This document shows positions 42,001 through 52,300 of a stretch of DNA of 64,000 nucleotides, piece by piece; the stretch's first letter is position 1, and each line of letters opens with the position of its first letter. Position numbers and translations under genes: made by a program. The notes beneath the pieces were generated by a model. It was not told the DNA's origin and did no database searches. It saw only the letters and a program-made list of their open reading frames with translations. The stretch lies in assembly GCA_950295325.1 (NCBI GenBank), contig OX485804.1:46686001-46750000 (forward strand). The letters are read 5' to 3'. The stretch comes from Polytrichum commune. Lineage: Eukaryota; Streptophyta; Polytrichopsida; Polytrichales; Polytrichaceae.

Positions 42001-44872
42001 AAATTAGCTAATGTCTCCAATTGACAACGTATCCTGCACAATTATTTCACTAATACTGGTGGTGTTGGATGCCGTGCCCTAGTCCATTTATTTACAGGCT
42101 AATGTCCACAGATCAGAAGCTATGGAGAACTTACCTCAGTTCTGACAGTGGTGGCAAACATTCTTTGATAATTACTGTCAATTGTGGTGCAGACTAAAGA
42201 ACTGGGCGAGGATGGAAGCAAGCTGCAATCAGTGGATGTAAAACCTCTCTCTGTAGCTGCAGGTGGCATAGTTGAGAAACTTAGCAAGATCGAAACTCCT
42301 GTTGGTAAGATCAGCCTAAGCACATTGTCAAAGTGGTTGGCAGACTTTGATCAGGCAAAGTCACTCAACGAAGACGGTGTCACTGATCACCCCAGGAATC
42401 AAGTGGAAATTCCTGGTCAGTACAACCATTTTAACACCCGTAATTTGTCATCACATGTACAACTTGTGGGTTTTGACCAGACCCTGATATGTTTGAGATC
42501 AAAACAACGCCCTAAGATATTAACCATGCGTGGTTCTGACGAGAAAGAATACAAGTTCATTGTCAAGGGAGGAGAAGACTTGCGATTAGATCAAAGAATC
42601 GAGCAGCTGTTTGAAGTCATGAATAATGTCCTGAATCGTGATGCATCATGCTCTCAGAGGAAGCTTGCTGTGCCAACATATTCCGTGATCCCAGTTTCAA
42701 AAAGATGTGGATTACTTCAATTTGTGGACAACACGTGTATACTTGAAGATATAATCAAAGATGGCCTGTCCTCTAAAATTTCGAGCAAATTACAAGGGCA
42801 GAAGACTCTACCACCAGAGCAAATATTGCACAGTGTGAAACTAAAGTATATGGATTGGGTTCAAAGGAAAGGGGGGACTAAGAATCCAAGTGCAAATTAC
42901 TGTAATATGTACAGCAAAGTTGGATATGATGAAGTTTCTCGGATGTTGAGTTCTCTTCAAAACCAGTTACCATGGGACGCCTTACGCACAGGGTTTTCAA
43001 GGTCAGCAACACACTGTCTAACTATCCTCAATATTGCTCTCTGATCTCTTCCTTATATTTTTTGTGATCCCAAATGTAGGGATTTTTCTCCAAAGAGTTC
43101 CTTAGGTTGTTACCGTTCCCATTCTCTTTCCAATTTCTTACCTCTTTGTGGCTCTTTCTGCCTGTTCCTTCTTATCCTCTTGTCACATCAAGTCCCTGGG
43201 TCAACCTATCCTCTTAAAAGTTGAGGGTACTGAGGGGCTAGGCAATCTTTGTAGAGGACGAGCAATGGGCAATCATGCTGCTCCGATTACAACTGTTAGA
43301 AAGAGTGTACCTCTTAATTGACATAGCAGCCTGTGGGCAAAGAGACTATATGAATCTTAGTGTTGGCAAAAATCCGCATCATCCTTTTTATTTTTTGACC
43401 TTCGTGTAACATTTTCAAAAAGTGTCATTGTCCTAACAAAATTTTCATTCCCTTGCTTGGGAGGCCAGGTTGACCACAAGCGCGGAATCATATCTTGCTC
43501 TACGATCAAACTTCGCTCGGAGCCTCTCGGTGGTGAGCATCTGTGGTTATGTAGCAGGAGTTGGGGACCGGCATCTTGCCAATACACTCATTGACATGCG
43601 CTCTGGTTCACTTGTACCTATTGATTTTGGCTACAGTTTCGGAACCAACGTTCTCCTCCTTCCAGTCCCAGAACTCATCCCTTTCCGCTTGACAGCCCAA
43701 CTGACGAATTTTCTACGCCCTCTCGATGCAATTGGTCTTCTACGCAGTGACATGGTCCGCATCATGTCTGCATTGCGTAGTAATCGTGATGTGATTTCTG
43801 CTGTGATGGAGGTGTTTGTGGACGAACCTCTTCTTGACTGGAAACAGGAAGCATTAAAGTTGCAAAGAGCTCGTGGTGGAGTCCAGACAACTGCACTTGA
43901 AGAACTCGGTGCAAATGATATAGTATGTCAATTTTATCTCAGACTCTTGAAACTCAGTCCACTTACCATACTAAGTGTCTTTCTGAGATCTTTTTGTACT
44001 GTCAAAGTCCTGCTCTGTATGATGCTGCTCTCCCTTTCGGATTGCTACACACCTAAGGTATGTGGGTGTTATTTGGTTCGTTTTTCATGTTCTCCAACTT
44101 CTACCAATTAGATTTTTACAACTGAACTTGTGTTGCATAAACATCAACAAAAATGGGATTGGAAATTGGACCTCATATGATTTATGGTTATCGGAAGTGC
44201 ATGTTTGATAATTCCTTAACTGAATACATAGGTCCTCTGAATTGTGTTCACTATCGACTGTGGAGTATTTGTTAAAATATGAAGACGTAGTCCAATCTCA
44301 TTTTAACATCATGTGCTTTTATGGTGTTTGTTCTTTGACCCTCACCTGACCATACGCCTGACAAATATAGATGTTTAATTAAGGAAAGTAACTGATTAAC
44401 ACCCGCATACCTTATTAAATTGTAGAAGTAGATGATGTGAAGGTTGAAGTGGCAGGTCTGACATCAGTACCTTGCTTGATGATGAACTTCTGGTTAGGTT
44501 TTTTTTTCTTTAGACTGAGAGTTAGCAGCATCCATTCCCAATTAAAATATTGTCTTGGCATGTTAACAGGAGGGGGCAAGCCCAGAACAGCAACACGTCG
44601 AGCTGAAGGTGGAGAATGCAGAGCGCAAATTAGACCTCTGGAACCCTGCTGAGATTACTATATCTGAACTACAAGCCTCCACACATGCAAACAAGCCTTA
44701 TATTTCGGCACTGCAGCAGATTGTTCGGGGTGATCCTACTCGCAATGCTCGTGCCCGTGTTGCTGGAGAAGTCTGTGCCTCGGTTCAGGAGCAAGTTGAC
44801 TGCCTTCTAGATCAAGCCACAGACCATAACCTTCTTGGTCGTATTTTTGTAGGCTGGCAACCTTGGGTCTAA
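18020..44872 (+). CDS. PRKDC: DNA-dependent protein kinase catalytic subunit (DNA-PKcs), PIKK family, about 39 exons
   Basis: Giant PI3K-like Ser/Thr kinase that with Ku70/80 holds and processes broken DNA ends in non-homologous end joining. Nearly all exons could be joined in phase, giving about 12.17 kb of coding sequence (about 4,055 residues) plus two unresolved short stretches, close to the 4,128 residues of the human protein. Alignable landmarks run the whole length: SGFYKLL (25759), [12 protein letters not shown] (about 27870), VTRQLF..QLIHWFT (28776), [13 protein letters not shown] (28864), NVRLFLAK (33973), [12 protein letters not shown] (about 36258), [13 protein letters not shown] across the 36846/37365 junction, [16 protein letters not shown], and the FATC end [19 protein letters not shown]. 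The start ATG at 18020 is preceded by an in-frame stop at 18011 and has good context. ATR, ATM, TOR and SMG1 are ruled out by the DNA-PKcs-specific middle region and FATC end. Head-to-tail with the coiled-coil gene 1.5 kb downstream. Confidence 0.95.
18412..18438. repeat. GT dinucleotide microsatellite in DNA-PKcs intron 1
   Basis: About 12 GT units within the first intron. Confidence 0.9.
26537..26827 (+). other. U12-type AT-AC intron in DNA-PKcs
   Basis: The intron opens with ATATCCTTT directly after CTTCG and closes with AC at 26826-26827. A U12-like branch site TCCTTGAC has its branch A at 26810, 17 nt before the 3' end. No GT donor works here: the frame runs into a stop at once. Joining 26536 to 26828 restores phase and gives [18 protein letters not shown], which matches the vertebrate DNA-PKcs sequence at this place. 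Length 291 nt. Confidence 0.9.
30671..33259 (+). other. DNA-PKcs giant exon (2,589 nt), middle HEAT region ending in PQR-like linker
   Basis: A single uninterrupted exon with phase 1 at both ends, coding about 862 residues (roughly residues 1,220-2,090). The other exons are mostly 60-600 nt. The last 90 residues lose helical character and hold four SQ/TQ dipeptides (SSQ about 33070, SSQ about 33095, LSQ 33121, MTQ 33253) around the basic stretch VGRQRRSP. This sits where the vertebrate protein has its PQR autophosphorylation cluster, which is followed by an acidic segment as here ([13 protein letters not shown]). Confidence 0.9.
33398..35547 (+). other. DNA-PKcs exons coding the second HEAT arm (M-HEAT/forehead region)
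   Basis: Exons 33398-33580, 33966-35146 (1,181 nt) and 35452-35547 join in phase. They carry [61 protein letters not shown] and NFWHSLLSQ, all alignable with vertebrate DNA-PKcs just ahead of the ABCDE loop. Confidence 0.9.
36217..36846 (+). other. DNA-PKcs ABCDE-type SQ/TQ phosphorylation loop and YR..PD helix (exons 36217-36648 and 36741-36846)
   Basis: After [12 protein letters not shown] and LPMTPLF the exon codes a low-complexity loop with nine SQ or TQ dipeptides in about 115 residues, including LALTQTQ, which lines up with the human T2647 site. An arginine-rich helix follows ([14 protein letters not shown], then [16 protein letters not shown]), ending MMRQYRTG. The next exon (37365) completes [13 protein letters not shown], which fits the DNA-PKcs-specific YRPD motif as I recall it. 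Confidence 0.9.
37365..41702 (+). other. DNA-PKcs FAT domain exons
   Basis: Exons 37365-37979, 38330-38852, 39116-39368, 39847-39996, 40175-40210 (tentative, 36 nt), 40453-40690 and 40993-41702 join in phase. They encode TPR-like helices of the FAT domain: [90 protein letters not shown]. The FAT domain wraps the kinase domain in all PIKKs. Confidence 0.88.
42193..43922 (+). other. DNA-PKcs kinase domain (exons 42193-43001 and 43469-43922)
   Basis: The N-lobe exon has [31 protein letters not shown], then [18 protein letters not shown] with the ATP-binding lysine. The C-lobe exon has [13 protein letters not shown] (catalytic Asp, His and metal-binding Asn) and IDFGYSFG, followed by [12 protein letters not shown] as in other PIKKs. 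The junction splits an Arg codon (AG|G) and rejoins as [17 protein letters not shown]. All catalytic residues are present, so the kinase should be active. Leu replaces the Gln of human GGEDLRQDQR. Confidence 0.95.
44054..44414. mobile_element. MITE of 361 bp in the last intron of DNA-PKcs
   Basis: Terminal inverted repeats TAAGGTATGTGGGTGTTA and, at the right end, TAACACCCGCATACCTTA. It occupies over half of the intron 43923-44569 between the kinase C-lobe exon and the FATC exon. Related to 2431-2785. Non-coding. Confidence 0.85.
44570..44872 (+). other. DNA-PKcs last exon with FATC domain
   Basis: The exon follows a TTAACAG acceptor and codes about 100 residues. The last 35 or so are the FATC motif ending [13 protein letters not shown] and TAA at 44870-44872. 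The Trp-rich end is nearly the same as vertebrate DNA-PKcs (GWEPWM). The preceding helix ([19 protein letters not shown]) is specific to this lineage. Confidence 0.93.
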
Positions 44873-46343
44873 CTGTAAATGGTGACTGCTTGAAGGCCAA
44901 CTAAAGGTCTTATACCCTAAACGCTAAACCATTCCTATCCGGAAGGTTTTGTTTTGAAATGTTGTGTGTTGCTGTTATATGCTTCTCTGGGAAGCTTGAG
45001 AAGGGCAGTAGCCAGACAGTTTTCCTTCTTTGTATTCCACTAGTTCCCATGCTGTCCTGGTCCCGGCGCATTGCACCCGTGCTTATAATTTAATCTTCCA
45101 GGCCATTCTGCATGGTACGCTCAACATACCGACATTGAACCCCTGCAGTCTACTCACAGTCACAAGTGAACACCCATGTGCCGTCGCTGTTCCAATTTGT
45201 AAAGCTCCAAAGGTGTCCAAGAGGCAACTTCATATATTATATCGAAACCATAGGGCTTGAGGAAGTGTTGGAGCAAGCAGTTGGCCGTTATATGAATACA
45301 TGGAAGTTAGTTCAGTATATCTACTTTTCTGAAATGCATACAACATGTGAGACATGTAATTTCATGAATTCGTGAGAGTTACAATTTAAAATGAATTTCA
45401 AGCGAAAGCTATCCTCAAAGGTAACTGATCAACTGTCTGACATGCCACGCATGTTAAGTGACTGACATTGATATTTCTCTGTAATCGGACTATGATGTTT
45501 CCAGCTGGAAATCTAGAGATCCTTGATGTGATGTGTGCTGTGCAGTGTGGACTGAATGACTACACTGGAGTAGGGTTAGGTCTTCCAGTGGTTCATGGTA
45601 CAATTATTTCCCACCTTTTCTTTCAGATACTGAGGGTCACACTATTATCAAATATAAAATTACGTAAGTGTACAAATCCTACCAAACGAGATCCTCTCAA
45701 GTTTGGCAGAACTCAAGACTACCTCATGTCATAGACATACCTATGCTGTCTGATAACCTTTGGTACCCATGTAGTAGGCTACTTTTGCTACCTTTGTAAG
45801 TAGGCTTCGAACAATCACATCTGTGCACTTTCAGTGTTCTCACCTTCTCTTGGCCACGAAGCGCTGCAATGCAAACCATCAACAATGTGGAGGTGAAGGA
45901 GAATTCTCGTCAGGTTAAAGAAGTCGAATGAGCACGATTCTGAACAGCACACATTATAAATGATTCTGGCAACAGTGACTTGCCTTCCTTTGATATGGTC
46001 ACAGGAACACAAAACTTGCTCTAAAAATCACTGTATGTGTGAATATACCTTCTTTGACGCTGTTGTCATAGAAACATTTTGCGATTCAGGGCATCTTATC
46101 ATAGTTGGGCTGAATCAGGTTTATAAAATTTATACATCTACTAACCTCTTAGGACAGGTATAGAGAGGTTGAGCTGCCCAAATGACACTTGTGGAATTGG
46201 CACTGGCAGAACTTCTTTGAAGGACTCAATGGAGGAGGGAGGGCTATATTCCAACAACTTGTAAAATGAACAAATACCAGAGCAGGATTTTAGGTTAAGA
46301 ATAGGAGAGCATACTTCCACAGTGGTGCAGGGAACTAGAAGTT
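44873..46343. other. Intergenic region between DNA-PKcs and the coiled-coil gene
   Basis: Should contain the DNA-PKcs 3' UTR and the promoter and possible 5' exons of the next gene. Short open frames here (for example 45468-45734) have no splice-consistent partner. I see nothing else definite. Confidence 0.5.
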
Positions 46344-49300
46344 ATGACGAGCAGTTGTCACCTTCCCAGGATGGGTTTAATCCATATACTGGTTCCTGAA
46401 GATTCAAGGAATGACTCTACAAGAGTTCAATCACCTCTAACCATCACATTCTCACCAGCACTTCCGAATGTTCCTGGATCAACTCACATATATCCCGCTT
46501 CTCTTGACCTAGGTGCAGGAGTCACTTGTTCGAACACAGCAATTGCTGCAGGCAAAGTAAGATTTCTTCATAAGGCTTTATTGTTGTAATGTTTGATCAT
46601 GATGTCCACATATGCGCAACACTTCATTTACAGAATATTTGAAGGACTACTGTTGATCGATTGTAGTTGACTTCCCTGTGTGGCTTCTTATATCTCACAT
46701 TTGCTTACCTCGCCCTTTAAGATAGAGAGAATGCTTTACGAAATATTCCCCAAGCCCTACAACTCTGGTCATTGAACAGAAGAACCATTATCCATATGTA
46801 GATGTTATCATGACTCATTTTGAGGTTAATGTGTGATGCATTTAGTTTGTAACAGCCCTTCCTTCCTGAAATTTCGAAAAACCTGAAGGGGATAAGCGTC
46901 ATGAAGCACAATCCAACTACACCTCCTTGCAGTCAAGAGTAAGAACCCTACTCCTTTATGTTCTACACCTTTGTACTCTGGAATTACATGGTGGTTTGAC
47001 AATGTGGCCACTGTAATAAGTCTGTTAATTCACTCGAATTTCATGCCAATTGATGTGGTGCATGATTCTCTGGAGGTAAATAGTGTTTGTTGAGTTCAAT
47101 TGATTGTGATGACTTCAGGGGTATTGGGAGAAAAGAGCGCACAACATGGAACGAGTGGAGGAAGTTGGCCAATAATACAAACCTAGAACTCCATCTCGCG
47201 AAAGATCACCTCCACCGATTAAACCACGTAGAAAATTGTGAGATCATGGAGCCCCTCAACCAAAGGTAAATCCAGTTCATGACGACAATATATATATCCA
47301 CAAGTTGAACATGCTGCCACTTAATTCATCTTCATGCATGGTGACTTTCATCTGGTCACATTGTAATGGCGTGGATCTCAAGTTTGATCTCTATTTCGTG
47401 CGTCAGCTCTGGTGTAGAGAATGAACTTGAAACTAAGAGGAAGCAAACACATTTCATATCTCATAAAGTACAGAATATTGAATAGGTCATTCATGAGTTT
47501 TGCTAAAATATTGCTTTTGCGTTGTGTTGTATTTCAGGTTCGAAACATTGGGAGCAGCCATGCAAGACCAAGGCATGGGCATCGAGGGCCATCGCAAGAG
47601 GATTAAAGAGCTCCGGATGCAATCCGAATTCTCAAACAATCCACATGTTAGGTTTCTGCCTGCTTTTTTATGTAATCTGATCTGCTCATTTAATCAAGTG
47701 CCAACTTTCATCAAAGTGCACAAGGTATGGTATGTAGAATTATCAGATACTTATTGTAAGAAAAAGCAATAGAAACCACATGACTATCGCGCATTACACT
47801 CACGATTGAGCTATGTTAATTATGACCAGCTATGTGAGCTATGATATTTATAATCCACCTGATCACTGAGAATCGTGTTGGACTTAACACGAAAATGGAT
47901 GTGATGTGAGTGCAGAGCTTTGACCAAGAGAACAGCAAGCACCAAGACCTGGTGGTGCAAAAGCAAGATACACGATTTGCGGAGGTTGTGACGAAGAGTG
48001 AAAATGAGGCGAGTTTCTTGAAATCAACTTCAAATTAGGGAACCGAAGAATCTGCGGCAGAAGGTGAAAGTCAGAAAGGAAAGATGTATCGGAATTCTTT
48101 GCAACGCAAACGTAAATCTAGCCTGAAACTGATCAGTCGGGCGCCGAGAGGGACCTCAGGATATTCTTCCTCCTCCGACGCCTCTTCTCAGGCAGGAACC
48201 TCCTCAGAGGGGCTAATTAATTTGCGTTTCAAGTTGCATTCAATTTAGATTCATTTCCGTATCATTTACACTGCTTCAATTGTTGTCTGCGTTTTAGAGC
48301 GACGTCATCACGGTCCTCGTGAACTATATAATATCTATGACTAGTTCTCCTCGCATATAGAAACCTGTAGTATCAGATTTCTGGAATATGAGAGTTATCC
48401 TTTAAGTGCATTGGACTCTTCGTGGTGTGCATAGGACTCTTCGTTGAGAGACGGCCCCAGATTTTCCATTGGTTGTCTTGTATACGATATCGAGGTAGTG
48501 TACAAGACACTACCCCGAATTTTGATTTCCACTTGTAGTACATCCTCGGAGGTAGTGTTTGAATTTGATTGCACGGCAACCTATTTCGGTTCATTGAGGC
48601 CAAACTCATTTTAGCACCTCTTGCCATGCCAAAATGTGTTTCACCTTCAATGAACCGTTATTGAATGTTCTTCTTCATTCAAATCTCCATACTACCTCCA
48701 ACCATCCACCTCAAACTTACCGAAATGCAGGGTGTTGAATGCAAAGCAACCCACTCCCGACCAAAAGTTCTGTTGAGTTCAAGGAAAACTCTATTCTAGG
48801 ATTTGTGTTTATGAATTGCCTGTGCTTCCTTAAGTGAAGCAGGTTACCCTCGGCTTTCCTTCTCGCGTATTCCATCTTCCGGAACCATGATACGTTTTGG
48901 TCTGTGCTTGAAAATTCCTTCTGAAATCGGTCGAACGGTTGGTACGTTTGTGAGGTTTCCATGGGGGTTTGAGGATATTAGCCGTAAAATTATGTAGTTT
49001 CGAATTGTTCTGATATGTGTGAGCACGGGCAAGATCTCGACTAATTAGAGTCACGGATGTCTCAAAGACTAAGGATAAACTGTGGATTGAGTTCGTGTTT
49101 TGATGCAGGTTGAGGAGCTACAGCAGGAGCTAGAAGAGGCGAACAGGAGGACGGAGGCGCTGCAGAATCAGATTGAGGAGATTCGCTTGTACATGGATCA
49201 AGCGCCGGAGTTGGCAGTGCATCTCAATGCTCAGCATGCACATGAGAGACCTAGCAGTAGGAGTGATGATGATGACATCCAGAAGCTGGACGTTCGGGGG

Positions 49301-52300
49301 AGGGGATTAATCTCCCTTCACTCCGATGAGAGGGAGGATGGAAATGGAATGCGGCGGTCAAATCGTAATAGGAGTGGGAGTGAGATTTCCTCTGCTACCG
49401 CTCATGGCATACTTGGAATTTCACCTCTGTCAATTGGTGGCAGCTACCCGGACGAGAGATCGGCTCTTGCCAGTCGCGTGTTGGCAATTCGGAACCAAAA
49501 CGTGCAGTTGGTAACCAATTCTGATATTATACCCTCGTATCCATACGATAAAACATAACATTCTTATGTATGCGTTGGACAGTTCTCCTTTTTATTCTGG
49601 CTTCAAGAATAAATCCAAGAATCAAGTTCCTTAAATACATGCATGCATGCGAAGCACTGTCAAGTTGCAACATACATTAGTCGACGCCTATTTTCGGACA
49701 AAGCCTTCTCCCATCTTCCAAGATTCAACTTAAAGACTTGACAAATAAAATGAGCACTTACTTAAAATATCCTCGGAGTTTTCATTGTAAAAAAGGAGTG
49801 AGAATCTTCGCCATATTGTCCAGGTCATAAACATGAGAGGCACCGTTATTCTATAGACACTTTTCTGAATAAAGCTAAGATATACTTCACACTATGTTCG
49901 TAGTTGGATTTGATAAAATACAGTTAATTGCAGACACAAATGCTGCGAGCGCGGGATGAAACAATCCAAGGTCTACTCCAGGAATCTGAGGAAATAAAGA
50001 ATGCAGCTCAAGAGGCTATCCACTCCAAAGAGGCGGTGCACGGGTTCCTTAACATGGTTGTGGCGGACCGTGACACAGCCCTTGTAATCACCTTCTTCTT
50101 TTGCAGTCACTGAGCTCCATTATCTTCGTGCTGTATTCATCGGATTAAGTCGCAGATGTGTATAGTATCCCTGTCCTTACTTTCAACAATAAGCTTATGG
50201 TTGTTCAAAAACTGACGCCGCAGTTACGGTGAGACCTCTTACGGATACGCAGATGTTTGCAGTTTACACTGAAGGAACTGGAAGATGACCTAGCCCACCT
50301 TGAATCTGTAGAGGAGGAGCTGTCAACATTGGCACAACAGCCTTGGCCAGAACCAAAGGAAATGCCCGGTGGCTTATTAGTGTATAATCCAAAGAAGTAC
50401 GCTATGAAGTGGCGCTACTCAGCTCCGACAAACGTAGCTCAAGGAGATGTAATGCATCCGCATTTGACACGCAAGAAGAAGAGCGTCACTGCTTATGGAG
50501 CAGCGCCGCAGCGCTCTTCCCCTGGGGTCGTGATGAATAAAGAAAGGAAGAATGTCAAGAAGAACACCGTCTTAGAGACTTTTCAAAAAATCTTCGAGCA
50601 CTTACAAGAAATTATGTCTAAAGTATGCTACGGGAGGAACCTCCTTAGTAAGGGAAGATCTTGTGAGGTTTCCAACATCATGCACGTGCATCTGCCTACA
50701 AATTGTAGGGTGTAACGTTTTTCATAAATGTTTGACCACACCCTAACCGCGAGATTTAAATTCCAAAAAGTATTCTGCAAATCTCACGAGTCTGAATGTC
50801 GGACACTCTTCACATGCGATTGAGAAAATGAGCAAGGTCGCTTTAAATGTGACCAGTTGTGTTGAGATTTTTGGTTTCTGGATCAGGCAACAGCAAATAG
50901 CCAAGCGGCTTTCAATATGAAGGAGGAGAAGGAGTTTGTTGCTGGCGCGGTCATGGAGATCAAGAAGGAGCTTCTTGGGGATCAGAGACCTGGAGGCCAT
51001 AGCAGGCTAGATAAAGAAGAGGCAGGGAAATTGCTGGCAGCCGTGAAAGGACTCAAATCCAGTATTGAGGTCATCCAATGCTCGACTCAAAGATGCTCCA
51101 TTTTCCATCTTTTGTATGTCACTTTACGACGACTGTTCTCACGAGCGTTCAGTCTCAACAAGCATGTTGCTTGGCAGGATCAAGAGAACTACATTGAAGA
51201 GCAAAATGCAAGAATAAAAGAGTTGGAGACTGTCGTCGCTAAAATGCGCTCAGAGTACGTCAGTTTTGTAGATATGCAAAAGGGGATTATTGAATCCCTT
51301 GGAGTTCCTGACCCTCTGGATGTGCGTCAAGGACCGCGTGAAGGTCCGTTCTACTTGCCGTTGTATTTGTTAAATCCTAGTATCTACACATGCCAAGATG
51401 TAATTAAGGAAGACTTAACTACCTAGGTACACTTGGAGAATGTAAGCTTTCAATGGAATGAATTTATTACTTGGGAAACGATCCCTTTATATAGTACATT
51501 AATGGATGTGACCTTACAAGCCTTATTGGCTTATAAAGGGTCATGCTTCTTCTACCTAACCTTTGATATTCAAAGGGTTGATCCGTGTCAATAGACACGT
51601 ACTTGTATTCTGTACACATACACTCAACTATGTATGTATGTGTATACGTATTGTATTCTGTAACCTGAATGGTACACTACATTTCTACAGTATTTTGGCA
51701 TGGTAACCCTTTGATGAGTAGTAGCCACCTTTGGAGATTAGTTTATTCTTTTTGCCATCATGATTATGTTTTTGTGTTGCTTTTTGCATCGTTGAAATGT
51801 GTTTGCTCCTCAAGTAATTTCGCTTTCTTAAAATTTCTTTCACGGCTTGGCTATTCACGTTACTTCCATCAACGTTTGCAAGTGTGTTATTCTCATATGC
51901 TATTCTGTTGCAATCTGCATGACCATTCTTTGTGGTCCAGTGTTACACCTTTGGAAACGCTTCTCATGACAAACGCTTCTTATGAGGAAGTATGTGATAG
52001 AAGTACACGTTCCTTAACCCCATGCTGGTACTGAGATATAAATCACATCGACTGGTCTAATTTCTTTGCATCAGGACCCAACATCGCTACACAACAGGAA
52101 CAACTCATCGTGCAAAGAGTCTTTGCCCTGACTACGGGGAGGGATGAAATGCGAAAGGAGCTCGAGAAATCTCAAAAGAGTTTCGCGGACCTAAAGATCG
52201 TCCTGGACAAGACACGATCTTCGATTGTTGACTTCGGTATCCAGAAAGAGGCCCTCGAAGGTCGCAATCAGGAACTGCAGAAAAGGTTGTCAGAAATCGA

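Noticed and set aside
45468-45734. 88-codon open frame between DNA-PKcs and the coiled-coil gene
   Set aside because: No consistent splice partner or coding pattern; treated as intergenic.
46705-46775. Possible exon of the coiled-coil gene (ENALRNIPQALQLW frame)
   Set aside because: Neighbouring exons at 46556 and 46856 already join in phase 0 without it, and the acceptor (AAGATAG) is weak.
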